This document shows, in pieces, positions 19,208 to 27,503 of a stretch of DNA of 64,000 nucleotides. A model generated the notes under the pieces. That model worked only from the letters and a program-made list of their open reading frames with translations. It did no database searches and was not told the origin of the DNA. Source of the stretch: Neisseria perflava (GTDB taxonomy: Bacteria; Pseudomonadota; Gammaproteobacteria; Burkholderiales; Neisseriaceae); the NCBI RefSeq assembly GCF_002863305.2, contig NZ_CP136962.1, forward strand, positions 1,364,001-1,428,000, written 5' to 3'. Every line of letters starts with the position of its first letter. Position 1 is the stretch's first letter. Position numbers and translations under genes: made by a program.

Positions 19208-20245
19208 TTAGCCAAACAGACGGGAAACTTCGGCTGATTTTTTACGGTACGGCAAGATGATTTCAACGCGAAACAGGCCGTCTGATTGGATGCTTCTGAT
19301 TTTCGCATCGGTGTCATACATCAAAGTCAGACGCTCTTTCAGGTTGCGTAAGGCCATAGAATTGCCTTTATGCGGCTTGGTATTTTCATTAGGTTCCGTT
19401 CCGCACGGATTCTCGATACTGATGAAAATAGATGATTTTTCCAATTTTGTTAATACCGTAATTATTCCTGGGCGGTGGGTGGATTCGACACCATGGAATA
19501 CGGCATTTTCCAAAAGCGGCTGCAGCAGCAGATGCGGCGTTTCCGCATCGTCGGGCGCATGGTGTTGCCACATAACCTGTACGCGCATATGCCCCATGCG
19601 GATTTGCTCGATGGCAATATATTCCTGCGCCCATTCGATTTCCTGCCCTAAGGTGCTGTTTTGACTACCATCGCGCAGTTGTGCGCGGAACAGGTTGGCC
19701 AGATTTTCCAGCAAAGTTTCCGCATCATACGGGCGCAGACGGATTAAGCTGATGGCGGCATTTAGGCTGTTAAACAAGAAATGCGGACGGATACGCGCCG
19801 TTAACGCGCTCAGCCTGGCTTCGGAAATGGAAGGCGCAAGGCTGTTGCGACGGGCGGCTTCGATGTACATGAAACTGAAACAAAAAAAAGTCAGCAAGAA
19901 GAAGTGTTGAATCAGCGGCCACATCTCCATCTTCAAAATCACTACATCGACAAACAAGAAAATCAGCAGGTTGGAGACGTAGGAAATCACGACGCTGTAC
20001 TGCGAGCGAAGCAGGGACGGCGCAAATGCCTGTAAAAAATAGACCTTAAGTAAAATTAAGAGGATGACGGGGCAAGCCCATGAAAAATGTTGGAAAATCT
20101 GTTCCGGATAAGGTACGCCCGATACCGTCATCAACGGAAAGATAAACAAACTGATTAATAAAACAATGAGCAGGCGCACCAAAGTTGCGGAATTGCGCAA
20201 ATCCGGCACTGCGAAATTCTGGTTTATTTGACGTATAATAGACAT
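19208..20245 (-). CDS. LytS/AlgZ-type sensor histidine kinase
   Basis: A 345-residue membrane kinase. The N-terminal third has about four hydrophobic segments. The His_kinase motif RIRPHFLFNSLNAAI places the phosphorylated His at residue 155. The N-box LLQPLLENAVFHGVE and the ATPase end GNSMALRNLKERLTLMYD follow. It is divergent from argH, as algZ (fimS) is in Pseudomonas aeruginosa, which supports an AlgZ/FimS relationship. No response-regulator gene lies beside it: acnB occupies the place of algR. The stimulus and target are unknown. Confidence 0.85.
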   Translation of the reverse strand: MSIIRQINQNFAVPDLRNSATLVRLLIVLLISLFIFPLMTVSGVPYPEQIFQHFSWACPVILLILLKVYFLQAFAPSLLRSQYSVVISYVSNLLIFLFVDVVILKMEMWPLIQHFFLLTFFCFSFMYIEAARRNSLAPSISEARLSALTARIRPHFLFNSLNAAISLIRLRPYDAETLLENLANLFRAQLRDGSQNSTLGQEIEWAQEYIAIEQIRMGHMRVQVMWQHHAPDDAETPHLLLQPLLENAVFHGVESTHRPGIITVLTKLEKSSIFISIENPCGTEPNENTKPHKGNSMALRNLKERLTLMYDTDAKIRSIQSDGLFRVEIILPYRKKSAEVSRLFG

Positions 20246-20278
20246 GATTTCAACCGTTTTCTTTCATAATGTATAGAC

Positions 20279-20316
20279 GGGTCTGCTATATTGAAGACGT
20301 AGACCCTGTTTTTTTA
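20279..20316 (+). terminator. Terminator-like hairpin in the argH leader
   Basis: GGGTCT (20279-20284) pairs with AGACCC (20301-20306), with a run of seven or more T just after. It lies between the divergent kinase gene and the argH start. It may be an attenuator, or may simply block readthrough; the stem is short. Confidence 0.4.
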
Positions 20317-20338
20317 TTTATATTTTAAGGATGCTGAT

Positions 20339-21718
20339 ATGAGCAAGGACAAAACCTGGTCAGGCCGTTTTAACGAACCTGTTTCCGAGCTGGTCAAAAA
20401 ATATACCGGCTCGATTGATTTTGACAAACGACTGGCAGAATGGGACATCCAAGGCTCGCTGGCACACGCGCAAATGCTGACACAGTCGGGCGTTTTGAGC
20501 GAAGACGACCTCTCCGCCATCCGTCAGGGTATGGCCGAGATTATAGCAGAAATCAAGGAAGGAACGATTTCCTGGTCGCTGGATTTGGAAGATGTCCACA
20601 TGAACATCGAACGCCGCCTCACCGACAAAATCGGCGACGCCGGCAAACGCCTGCACACCGGCCGCAGCCGCAACGACCAAGTCGCTACCGACATCCGTCT
20701 GTGGCTGCGCGATCAAATTACCGTTATCCAAAGCCTGATTCAAAACCTTCAGACGGCCTTAGTCGATTTGGCGGAACAAAATGCCGAAACCGTCATGCCC
20801 GGCTTTACCCACCTGCAAGTTGCCCAGCCGGTCAGCTTCGGGCATCACATGCTCGCCTACGTCGAAATGCTCGGCCGCGATTTCGAGCGCATGGCCGACT
20901 GCCGCAAACGCGTCAACCGTATGCCGCTCGGCGCCGCCGCACTGGCCGGCACCACCTACCCGATTCAGCGCGAAATCACCGCCGAGCTGTTGGGTTTCGA
21001 ACAAATCTGCCAAAACTCGCTCGATGCCGTATCTGACCGCGATTTTGCCATTGAGTTCACCGCCGCCGCTTCCCTGATTATGGTTCACCTGAGCCGTCTT
21101 TCCGAAGAATTGATTTTGTGGATGAGTCCGCGTTTCGGCTTTATCGATATTGCCGACCGTTTCTGCACCGGCTCGTCCATCATGCCGCAGAAGAAAAATC
21201 CCGACGTGCCCGAACTCGTGCGCGGTAAATCCGGTCGCGTGATTGGCCACCTGATCGGCCTGGTTACCCTGATGAAATCGCAACCTTTGGCGTACAACAA
21301 AGACAATCAGGAAGACAAAGAGCCACTGTTTGACACTGCCGACACGCTTATCGACACCCTGCGCATTTACGCCGACATGATGCGCGGCGTGACCGTCAAA
21401 CCCGACAATATGCGCGCCGCCGTGATGCAGGGCTTCGCCACTGCCACCGATTTGGCGGATTACTTGGTGAAAAAGGGCATGCCTTTCCGCGACAGCCACG
21501 AAATCGTCGCTCAAGCCGTGCGCTATGCCGATGAAGCTGGCGTTGATTTGAGCGAATTGCCGCTTGAAGTCCTGCAAGGTTTCAGCGGTTTGATTGCCGA
21601 CGATGTGTACACTGTGCTGACACCCGAAGGCAGCTTAAACGCACGTAACCACTTGGGCGGCACCGCGCCTGAACAAGTCCGTTTCCAAATTAAACGCTGG
21701 CGTGAATTGTTGGCTTAA
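20339..21718 (+). CDS. argH: Argininosuccinate lyase
   Basis: ArgH splits argininosuccinate into arginine and fumarate, the last step of arginine synthesis. The 459 residues show the superfamily signature [12 protein letters not shown], as well as [12 protein letters not shown] and the substrate-binding HLQVAQPV region. The start is the ATG at 20339, preceded by TTAAGGATGC. It is transcribed away from the sensor-kinase gene and ends before a DUS terminator. No other arg genes are adjacent. Confidence 0.97.
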   Translation: MSKDKTWSGRFNEPVSELVKKYTGSIDFDKRLAEWDIQGSLAHAQMLTQSGVLSEDDLSAIRQGMAEIIAEIKEGTISWSLDLEDVHMNIERRLTDKIGDAGKRLHTGRSRNDQVATDIRLWLRDQITVIQSLIQNLQTALVDLAEQNAETVMPGFTHLQVAQPVSFGHHMLAYVEMLGRDFERMADCRKRVNRMPLGAAALAGTTYPIQREITAELLGFEQICQNSLDAVSDRDFAIEFTAAASLIMVHLSRLSEELILWMSPRFGFIDIADRFCTGSSIMPQKKNPDVPELVRGKSGRVIGHLIGLVTLMKSQPLAYNKDNQEDKEPLFDTADTLIDTLRIYADMMRGVTVKPDNMRAAVMQGFATATDLADYLVKKGMPFRDSHEIVAQAVRYADEAGVDLSELPLEVLQGFSGLIADDVYTVLTPEGSLNARNHLGGTAPEQVRFQIKRWRELLA

Positions 21719-21737
21719 ACCCATCTAAACACATAAT

Positions 21738-21771
21738 AAAAGGCCGTCTGAAAATTTTCAGACGGCCTTTT
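21738..21771 (+). terminator. DUS inverted-pair terminator after argH
   Basis: AAAAGGCCGTCTGAAAA is followed by its inverted copy and TTTT. Confidence 0.85.
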
Positions 21772-21884
21772 GATTACCTGTGTTACACTCAACCTCACAA
21801 TAAAAACTGATAAAACCTAAACTTACCTTCAAACGAGAAAACACGCCTCCTGACTTTGCCGCCCATTCAAACAAAGGAGCAAGG

Positions 21885-22409
21885 ATGAAAAACATTGTCG
21901 TGAAATTGGTCATGATCTGCCTATTCAGCGGATGCTATGCCTTATTCGTCGCCTGGGAAAATGGCGGATTCAGCCAGCTCCATAATTTCCAAGCAATAGA
22001 GCGCAACGGCATGAGCGCATACCTTCATCAAACCTCCGCCGCCACCATGCAAGCTGAAAAAAACGAGCTGTCGATTTTGCAAAACAACCAAAACAGCTTG
22101 GCCTCTTGCGTCGGCATTGAATCTTTATGCGAACACGCCAAGCCGGGCATCTGGGTTGAGCATGCCAAATTCTTACAACACAAGGACACGGGCAAATTAT
22201 TGGTACTTTCGTTGGACTATTTGGAAAACAATGACACCGCAAAAACCCTACACAACCGCTATACTGCATCGCTCCTACCCCAAGCAGACAGAACGGAAGC
22301 GTGGCATTACGCCTGGCGTACATTTTTGAGCTCAATAATGTTTCTAATGGTCGTCAATCTGACGCCAATGATTTTTGCCCTATTCGAACAAAAGACAAGC
22401 GCAGCATAA
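21885..22409 (+). CDS. Membrane protein of unknown function
   Basis: A 174-residue protein I do not recognise. It has an N-terminal hydrophobic segment (about residues 5-22) and a C-terminal one (about residues 146-166), with a soluble, Gln/Asn-rich middle that holds one close cysteine pair (ASCVGIESLC). The topology suggests an inner-membrane protein with a central periplasmic loop. An AAAGGAGCAAGG ribosome site precedes the ATG. It sits alone between argH and the convergent fumC. Confidence 0.7.
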   Translation: MKNIVVKLVMICLFSGCYALFVAWENGGFSQLHNFQAIERNGMSAYLHQTSAATMQAEKNELSILQNNQNSLASCVGIESLCEHAKPGIWVEHAKFLQHKDTGKLLVLSLDYLENNDTAKTLHNRYTASLLPQADRTEAWHYAWRTFLSSIMFLMVVNLTPMIFALFEQKTSAA

Positions 22410-22447
22410 AAACATGCCGTCTGAACACATTTTCAGACGGCATGTTT
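22409..22447. terminator. AT-type DUS inverted pair
   Basis: AAACATGCCGTCTGAA is paired with its inverted copy. This is one of the few pairs here in the AT dialect (ATGCCGTCTGAA), between convergent genes. Confidence 0.85.
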
Positions 22448-22459
22448 CATTATTAAAGC

Positions 22460-23848
22460 TTAACGCGGATGAACCATATCGGCAGGAACAACCAATTCGT
22501 CAAACTCTTCGCCTGTCAACAAGCCCAATTCGATGGCGGTTTCGCGCAACGATTCGTCGTTTTTGTAGGCGGTTTTGGCGACTTTGGCAGCGTTTTCGTA
22601 ACCGATTTTACGGTTTAACGCAGTAACCAACATCAAGGAATGGTGCAGGAAATAGTCGATTTTTTCCGGTACGGGTTCGATGCCGACGGCGCAGTTTTCG
22701 TTGAAGCTGTTGCACGCATCACCCAACAGGCGGATGGATTGCAAGAGGTTGTAAGCGATAACGGGCATATAGACGTTCAGCTCGAAATTGCCCGACGCGC
22801 CCGCCATGCCGATGGTAACGTCGTTGCCGAACACTTGGCAGCACACCATGGTCATCGCTTCGCATTGGGTCGGGTTGACTTTACCCGGCATGATGGACGA
22901 ACCCGGCTCGTTTTCGGGGATTTTGATTTCTCCCAAACCGCAGCGCGGGCCGCTTGCCAGCCAGCGGATGTCATTGGCGATTTTGTTCAGGCTTGCCGCC
23001 AGCGTTTTCAATGCGCCCGAAGCAGCAACGGCAGCATCGCGTCCGCCCAAGGCTTCAAATTTGTTCGGCGCGCTGACAAACGGCAGGCCGGACAATTCGG
23101 CGAGTTTGGCGGCGGCTTTTTCGGCGTATTCGGGATGGCTGTTCAAACCCGTACCGACCGCTGTGCCGCCCAAAGCAAGTTCGTACAAACCTTTGAGCGC
23201 GTCGTTCAGACGGCCTAAGCCATGGTCGAGTTGGGAAACGTAGCCGGAAAATTCTTGTCCCAAAGTCAGCGGCGTCGCATCCTGCAAATGGGTGCGGCCG
23301 ATTTTGACGATGGAGGCGAATTCTTTGGCTTTTTTGTCCAACGTGTCGCGCAGGGCTTTTACTGCCGGAATAAGGTGGCGGTTGATTTCAATCGCGGCGG
23401 CGACATGGATGGCTGTCGGGAACGCGTCGTTGGTCGATTGCGCGTGGTTCACATGGTCGTTGGGATGGACGGGCTGGTACGCCGCCAAACCCGTACCGGC
23501 GATTTCGTTGGCGCGGTTCGCCAGCACTTCGTTCATGTTCATATTGGACTGCGTACCGGAACCGGTCTGCCACACTACCAATGGGAACTGCCCGTCGAGT
23601 TTGCCGTTCAACACGTCGTCCGCCGCCTGCGTAATCAAATCCGCCTGTTCAGGCTTAATCCTGCCGAGGGAAACATTGGTGGCGGCTGCGGCTTTTTTCA
23701 CCAGCGCCAAAGCATAAATTAGAGGCTGCGGCAGGGTTTCGCCGCCGATTTTGAAATTATTGCGGCTGCGCTGGGTCTGCGCGCCCCAATAGGCTTCGGA
23801 TGGGACTTCGACATTGCCCATGGTGTCGTGTTCGGTACGGGTACTCAT
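22460..23848 (-). CDS. fumC: Class II fumarate hydratase
   Basis: FumC hydrates fumarate to malate in the TCA cycle without an iron-sulfur cluster. The 462 residues contain the superfamily signature [27 protein letters not shown] and [25 protein letters not shown] ribosome site precedes the ATG at 23848. The gene is divergent from the TonB-receptor gene across about 300 bp. It is related in fold to argH, which lies close by in the opposite orientation. Confidence 0.97.
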   Translation of the reverse strand: MSTRTEHDTMGNVEVPSEAYWGAQTQRSRNNFKIGGETLPQPLIYALALVKKAAAATNVSLGRIKPEQADLITQAADDVLNGKLDGQFPLVVWQTGSGTQSNMNMNEVLANRANEIAGTGLAAYQPVHPNDHVNHAQSTNDAFPTAIHVAAAIEINRHLIPAVKALRDTLDKKAKEFASIVKIGRTHLQDATPLTLGQEFSGYVSQLDHGLGRLNDALKGLYELALGGTAVGTGLNSHPEYAEKAAAKLAELSGLPFVSAPNKFEALGGRDAAVAASGALKTLAASLNKIANDIRWLASGPRCGLGEIKIPENEPGSSIMPGKVNPTQCEAMTMVCCQVFGNDVTIGMAGASGNFELNVYMPVIAYNLLQSIRLLGDACNSFNENCAVGIEPVPEKIDYFLHHSLMLVTALNRKIGYENAAKVAKTAYKNDESLRETAIELGLLTGEEFDELVVPADMVHPR

Positions 23849-23905
23849 GCGTTTCTCCTATATTTAAACAGAAATAATAATGATTCGTAAATTTATTATA
23901 CCCAG

Positions 23906-23949
23906 CAAAAGGCCGTCTGAAAAGAGAGGGGTTTTCAGACAGCCTTTTG
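23906..23949. terminator. Degenerate DUS inverted pair
   Basis: AAAAGGCCGTCTGAAAA faces a copy carrying one change (CAGACAGCC), in the fumC/receptor intergenic region. Confidence 0.7.
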
Positions 23950-24065
23950 CTTTATCAACCTGAAATATTAATAGAAGATAAAACCCGATTTCGGAACAAA
24001 TACAACCTGCGCCGCCGCTCCTCTCTTCTAAAAATTTTCCTCCTTGTCGATTTGTGTTCTACGCT

Positions 24066-24090
24066 AGGTATTTATCGACAATAAATACCT
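24066..24090. promoter_or_regulatory. Perfect 10-bp-arm inverted repeat upstream of the TonB receptor
   Basis: AGGTATTTAT and ATAAATACCT are exact inverted arms around a 5-base spacer, about 65 bp before the receptor start. There is no T-run, so it looks like an operator and not a terminator. The regulator is unknown; the arms recall GGTATTT-type nitrosative or metal regulator half-sites, but the spacing is wider. Confidence 0.5.
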
Positions 24091-24135
24091 TATCGTTTCT
24101 TTACTTTGTTTCTCTCCAAGAGCATAATAAATAAA

Positions 24136-24145
24136 AATGATTATC
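24136..24145. promoter_or_regulatory. Possible partial Fur box overlapping the receptor ribosome site
   Basis: AATGATTATC matches the ten central bases of the 19-bp Fur consensus; the flanks match poorly (about 12 of 19 overall). It lies 11 bp before the receptor start. Iron control is plausible but unproven. Confidence 0.4.
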
Positions 24146-24156
24146 AGGAGATAAAG

Positions 24157-26076
24157 ATGAAACGAAAACATTTGGTTTACCTGTTAATGAGCGGTTTTGC
24201 CGCCGCAAACGGCTTTGCCGAAACCTTGGCAGACCCCGATGAAATCCAGCCTGTCAAAACCTTTTCCCCTCCCAAACCGATTACTCCGACCGCCGCACAA
24301 GGCTATTTCCCCGAAAACCAATTCGACCGCACCGACCGTAGCGATCATTACTTTGTTACCGAAAACATAGACCAAGCCTTCCGTCCATTAAAAGCAAACA
24401 GCGGTTTTTACGGCAAAAGCTTTTACAATTCCATTACCGCGCAAGCGCGCGGGGCGAAAGTGTACGGCGTGGCCAACCTCAATCACACCAAAGCCAACGG
24501 CTATAAAGACGGAGACGGCAATCAAACAGATTGGAAATACAGCCGTTTCAATCAAGCTTTGGTACTCGGTTTCGTGCCGTCTGAAAATCAAGAATACCGC
24601 CTCACCTATCTACACGATGACATCAACAACGACCGCCAGCCGCAGTTCGTTAACGACGCATTGGACACCGAGCGCCACATCGCCAAACTCAACGCGCGTT
24701 GGGGCAATGCCGATTTGAGCAATACGGTCAGCGCGGAAGCGGGCGTCATCAAACTCAAACGCCGCGCCGACAATTACTCCCTGCGCCCAAACAACACGCC
24801 GCAACAAATGTTTGTAGAGCTTGACCGCAAAGTTTACGACTTCTCGCTCAAACACGACGCAGATTTCGGTAAGTTCCACAACACGGCAGCCGTCAGCTAC
24901 CGCAACGACAGCCAAAACGGCGAGCGCAACGCCCACACCGCCATGCGCGACTTCCTCAACGGCTACCGTTTCGCCGATGTGCATATCGACCGCTGGCGCA
25001 TCGCCGATACCCTGTCTTACAAGTTCAACGACCAACACAAACTGGGCTTGGGCTTAAGCTACGAACTCAACGAAGCGGACATTCGCAAAAATACGACACA
25101 GCCTGAAAACCCAATAAAACCCGGTTTCCCCTTCGCCTCATCACAACAAATCTGGAAAACCCATTACGGCTACGACTTCAACGGCAAAGTGCGCCGTCAT
25201 GCCTTCTCCGGTGAACTCAAATACGATTTCACGCCGTCTGAAACGCAAAAATACAGCGTTTCCCTTGCTCACTTAGAACGCATCGGCGACAACACCGAAC
25301 GCTTCAACTCGCTTGCCGCCATCGTGCAAAACCGCATGAACGGCGCGCTGATGAACCGAACCCCAGCTGCCGCCATCGCAGGCAATCCCCTACTGAAAAC
25401 CGAAAAACACAACCGCATCAAGCTTACCGCCGACAGCCGCAACGACTACTACAACGGCTATATGAACTCGTTGGCAGGCGCGGGCTGGAACGTGGGCGGC
25501 ACGCTTGTGGCGGACAAAGTCAAAGACCTGATTATTTTTGACCGCGCACACGGACAAAGCGGTACGGCTTCCAAAGGCGGCGGCATCATCACACGCAACG
25601 TGGACGCGAGATTGTTTACCGCTCAGGCCTACGCGCGTTACAACTTCAATCCGCATTGGGCGGCAGGCATCAAAGCCGCCTACAACTACGGACACAACGA
25701 AACCGACGGCAGGCCGCTCTATCAAATCCGCCCGTTTGAAGCCGCCGTCCAAGCCGACTATAAAAACTACTTTGCCCACGGCAGCTACAACATCGGCGCC
25801 GCAACACGCTTTGTCGCCAAACAAACGCGCGGCGATTTTGACACGGCAAGCGGTCTGGGCATAGACAAACGCGAAGCCGCCAAAGGCTTTACCGTTGCCG
25901 ACGTGTACGCAGGCGTAAACTTCAAAGACAAATACGGCTTACGCTTGGGCGTAAACAACGTGTTCAACAAAAAATACGCCGAATACATCAGCGGCGACCA
26001 CGTCCTCGCCCTGTCCCCCGGCGTGGTATATGCACCGGGCAGGACATATTGGTTGAGTTTACATGCGGCATTTTAA
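24157..26076 (+). CDS. TonB-dependent-receptor-like outer-membrane barrel, apparently without plug
   Basis: A 639-residue outer-membrane protein. A Sec signal (about residues 1-20, ending GFA-ET) is followed by a short linker of about 30 residues. From about residue 55 on come alternating beta-strands typical of a TonB receptor barrel. The C-terminal region VADVYAGVNFKDKYGLRLGVNNVFNKKYAEY and the final Phe match the family. The plug domain of about 130 residues normally found after the signal is not visible, and nothing in the upstream intergenic region could encode it. The ATG at 24157 has a strong CAGGAGATAAAG site. It leads a locus with an ABC uptake system; the substrate is unknown. The barrel is somewhat like copper receptors (OprC type). 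Confidence 0.8.
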   Translation: MKRKHLVYLLMSGFAAANGFAETLADPDEIQPVKTFSPPKPITPTAAQGYFPENQFDRTDRSDHYFVTENIDQAFRPLKANSGFYGKSFYNSITAQARGAKVYGVANLNHTKANGYKDGDGNQTDWKYSRFNQALVLGFVPSENQEYRLTYLHDDINNDRQPQFVNDALDTERHIAKLNARWGNADLSNTVSAEAGVIKLKRRADNYSLRPNNTPQQMFVELDRKVYDFSLKHDADFGKFHNTAAVSYRNDSQNGERNAHTAMRDFLNGYRFADVHIDRWRIADTLSYKFNDQHKLGLGLSYELNEADIRKNTTQPENPIKPGFPFASSQQIWKTHYGYDFNGKVRRHAFSGELKYDFTPSETQKYSVSLAHLERIGDNTERFNSLAAIVQNRMNGALMNRTPAAAIAGNPLLKTEKHNRIKLTADSRNDYYNGYMNSLAGAGWNVGGTLVADKVKDLIIFDRAHGQSGTASKGGGIITRNVDARLFTAQAYARYNFNPHWAAGIKAAYNYGHNETDGRPLYQIRPFEAAVQADYKNYFAHGSYNIGAATRFVAKQTRGDFDTASGLGIDKREAAKGFTVADVYAGVNFKDKYGLRLGVNNVFNKKYAEYISGDHVLALSPGVVYAPGRTYWLSLHAAF

Positions 26077-26133
26077 AATCAGGCCGTCTGAAAGAATGCC
26101 TGCATTGGCTTATTAAGAATTAGGAGATAAAAA

Positions 26134-27111
26134 ATGGAACTGAAAAGACGCGATTTCTTAAAAATGACCGCCGCGCTGGCAGCCGCAGGCGTTTCGCCTT
26201 CATTGTTGGCAGCCGGTAAAGAACAATTTACCGTGTACGGCGCACCGGCAATGCCTAGCGTTACCATCGCCGTAGCGGCGTTACAAGGCAAGCTGGCGAA
26301 GCAGGCGGATGTATCGCTGAAAATTTGGCGTTCGCCCGACCAACTGCGTGCAGGCGTAGCAAGCGGACAATTTAAAGTCATGATGAGCCCGAGCAATGTC
26401 GGTGTAAACCTGCGCAACCAAGGGCAGAAAGTCGGCATGGTGAATATTTTAACCAACGGCATCACGCAGCTGATGTGCAAAGGCAGCGCGATTACCTCGC
26501 CGCAGGATTTGGTCGGCAAAAAAATCCTTGTGCCGTTTAAAAACGACATGCCCGACATCGTGCTGCAAGCCTTGTTGAAAAAACTGAAAATCGACGCGCA
26601 TAAAGTCGGCATTACCTACACCGCCACGCCGCCCGAAGCAGTCGGCCTATTTTTGAGCAAGGACTACCATGCCGCCATCCTGCCCGAACCGATGGCAACC
26701 GCCAGCCTACTGAAAGGCAAAACCATGGGCGTAAACGTCGTGCGCGGTTTTGATTTGGTAAAAGCATGGGGACAGGCGTTTGACACCAAACCGCTGATTC
26801 CGATGGCGGGCATCATCGCCAACGAAGAATATTTCCACGCACACAAGGCGCAGTTCGACCTCTTCCATCAGGATTTGAAAAACGCGCTCAACTGGATACT
26901 GGCCAACCGCCAAAGCGCCGCGAAAATTGGCAAAAACTACCTACCCGCCCCCGAACCCGCCCTAGTCATGGGCTTGGACGGCGCGCGGCTGACGGTAACC
27001 AAGGGCAGCGAAGTGAAGAACGAGATTTTGAAGTTTTACGAAATCCTAATGCAGTTCAACCCGAAACTTCTAGGCGGCAAGCTGCCGGATAACGGATTCT
27101 TCTTGGCTTAA
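26134..27111 (+). CDS. ABC transporter substrate-binding protein, Tat-exported
   Basis: A 325-residue periplasmic binding protein of the NMT1/TauA-like family. The N-terminus KRRDFLKM followed by an Ala-rich hydrophobic stretch is a twin-arginine signal, cleaved near LLAAG. The body has family features such as PAMPSVTIAVAALQGKL and KDYHAAILPEPMATASL. Its partners are the permease at 29397 and the ATPase at 30191, but the nuclease gene now separates them. A TTAGGAGAT site precedes the ATG. The ligand is not readable from sequence. It starts 57 bp after the receptor gene and may share its transcript. Confidence 0.88.
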   Translation: MELKRRDFLKMTAALAAAGVSPSLLAAGKEQFTVYGAPAMPSVTIAVAALQGKLAKQADVSLKIWRSPDQLRAGVASGQFKVMMSPSNVGVNLRNQGQKVGMVNILTNGITQLMCKGSAITSPQDLVGKKILVPFKNDMPDIVLQALLKKLKIDAHKVGITYTATPPEAVGLFLSKDYHAAILPEPMATASLLKGKTMGVNVVRGFDLVKAWGQAFDTKPLIPMAGIIANEEYFHAHKAQFDLFHQDLKNALNWILANRQSAAKIGKNYLPAPEPALVMGLDGARLTVTKGSEVKNEILKFYEILMQFNPKLLGGKLPDNGFFLA

Positions 27112-27120
27112 AGGGAGGGG

Positions 27121-27181
27121 AGGTCGTCTGAAAAGGGAGAAGTAGTATTGGGGAATCCAATATACCCTTTTCAGACGACCT
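27121..27181 (+). terminator. Large hairpin built on GGTCGTCTGAA-type uptake sequences
   Basis: AGGTCGTCTGAAAAGGG (27121-27137) pairs perfectly with 27165-27181. The loop holds an inner stem (TATTGG/CCAATA). It lies 10 bp after the binding-protein stop. Confidence 0.85.
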
Positions 27182-27185
27182 ATCA
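27168..27185 (+). repeat. Left copy of the 18-bp direct repeat flanking the nuclease gene
   Basis: TTTTCAGACGACCTATCA here is identical to 29344-29361. It consists of the reverse uptake sequence plus TATCA, so the identity runs beyond the uptake motif. Confidence 0.85.
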
Positions 27186-27218
27186 GATAATAGTTAGAAC
27201 AGTACACACAAAGCCGTC

Positions 27219-27238
27219 ATTCCCGCGCAGGCGGGAAT
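27219..27238. repeat. dRS3 element
   Basis: ATTCCCGCGCAGGCGGGAAT fits the neisserial dRS3 pattern ATTCCC-N8-GGGAAT. In Neisseria such sites are targets for filamentous prophage and IS1655 insertion. The surrounding 27186-27503 has no gene; it may include a neighbouring RS repeat unit after the dRS3 and then an AT-rich promoter region for the nuclease gene. Confidence 0.8.
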
Positions 27239-27503
27239 CTAGTCTTTGATATTGCAGGAATGTTTTAAAATTGCAGCGACGTCAAACTTCTGGATTTTCG
27301 CCTGCAAGCGAATGGCGATGGGTGGTAACCGTTGGATTGCCAAAACCAGAAACCGTTGAACTACCTGAAATATCAGGACATAACCCAACCTACGATTACT
27401 AACTTAATTTATTGAAGAAGCAGAATAAGTTGGTGTAGTATATTGTTTGGGAAAATCATAAACAATTGCAATATTTAATTAAATTTTAAAATGAGAAATT
27501 ATA

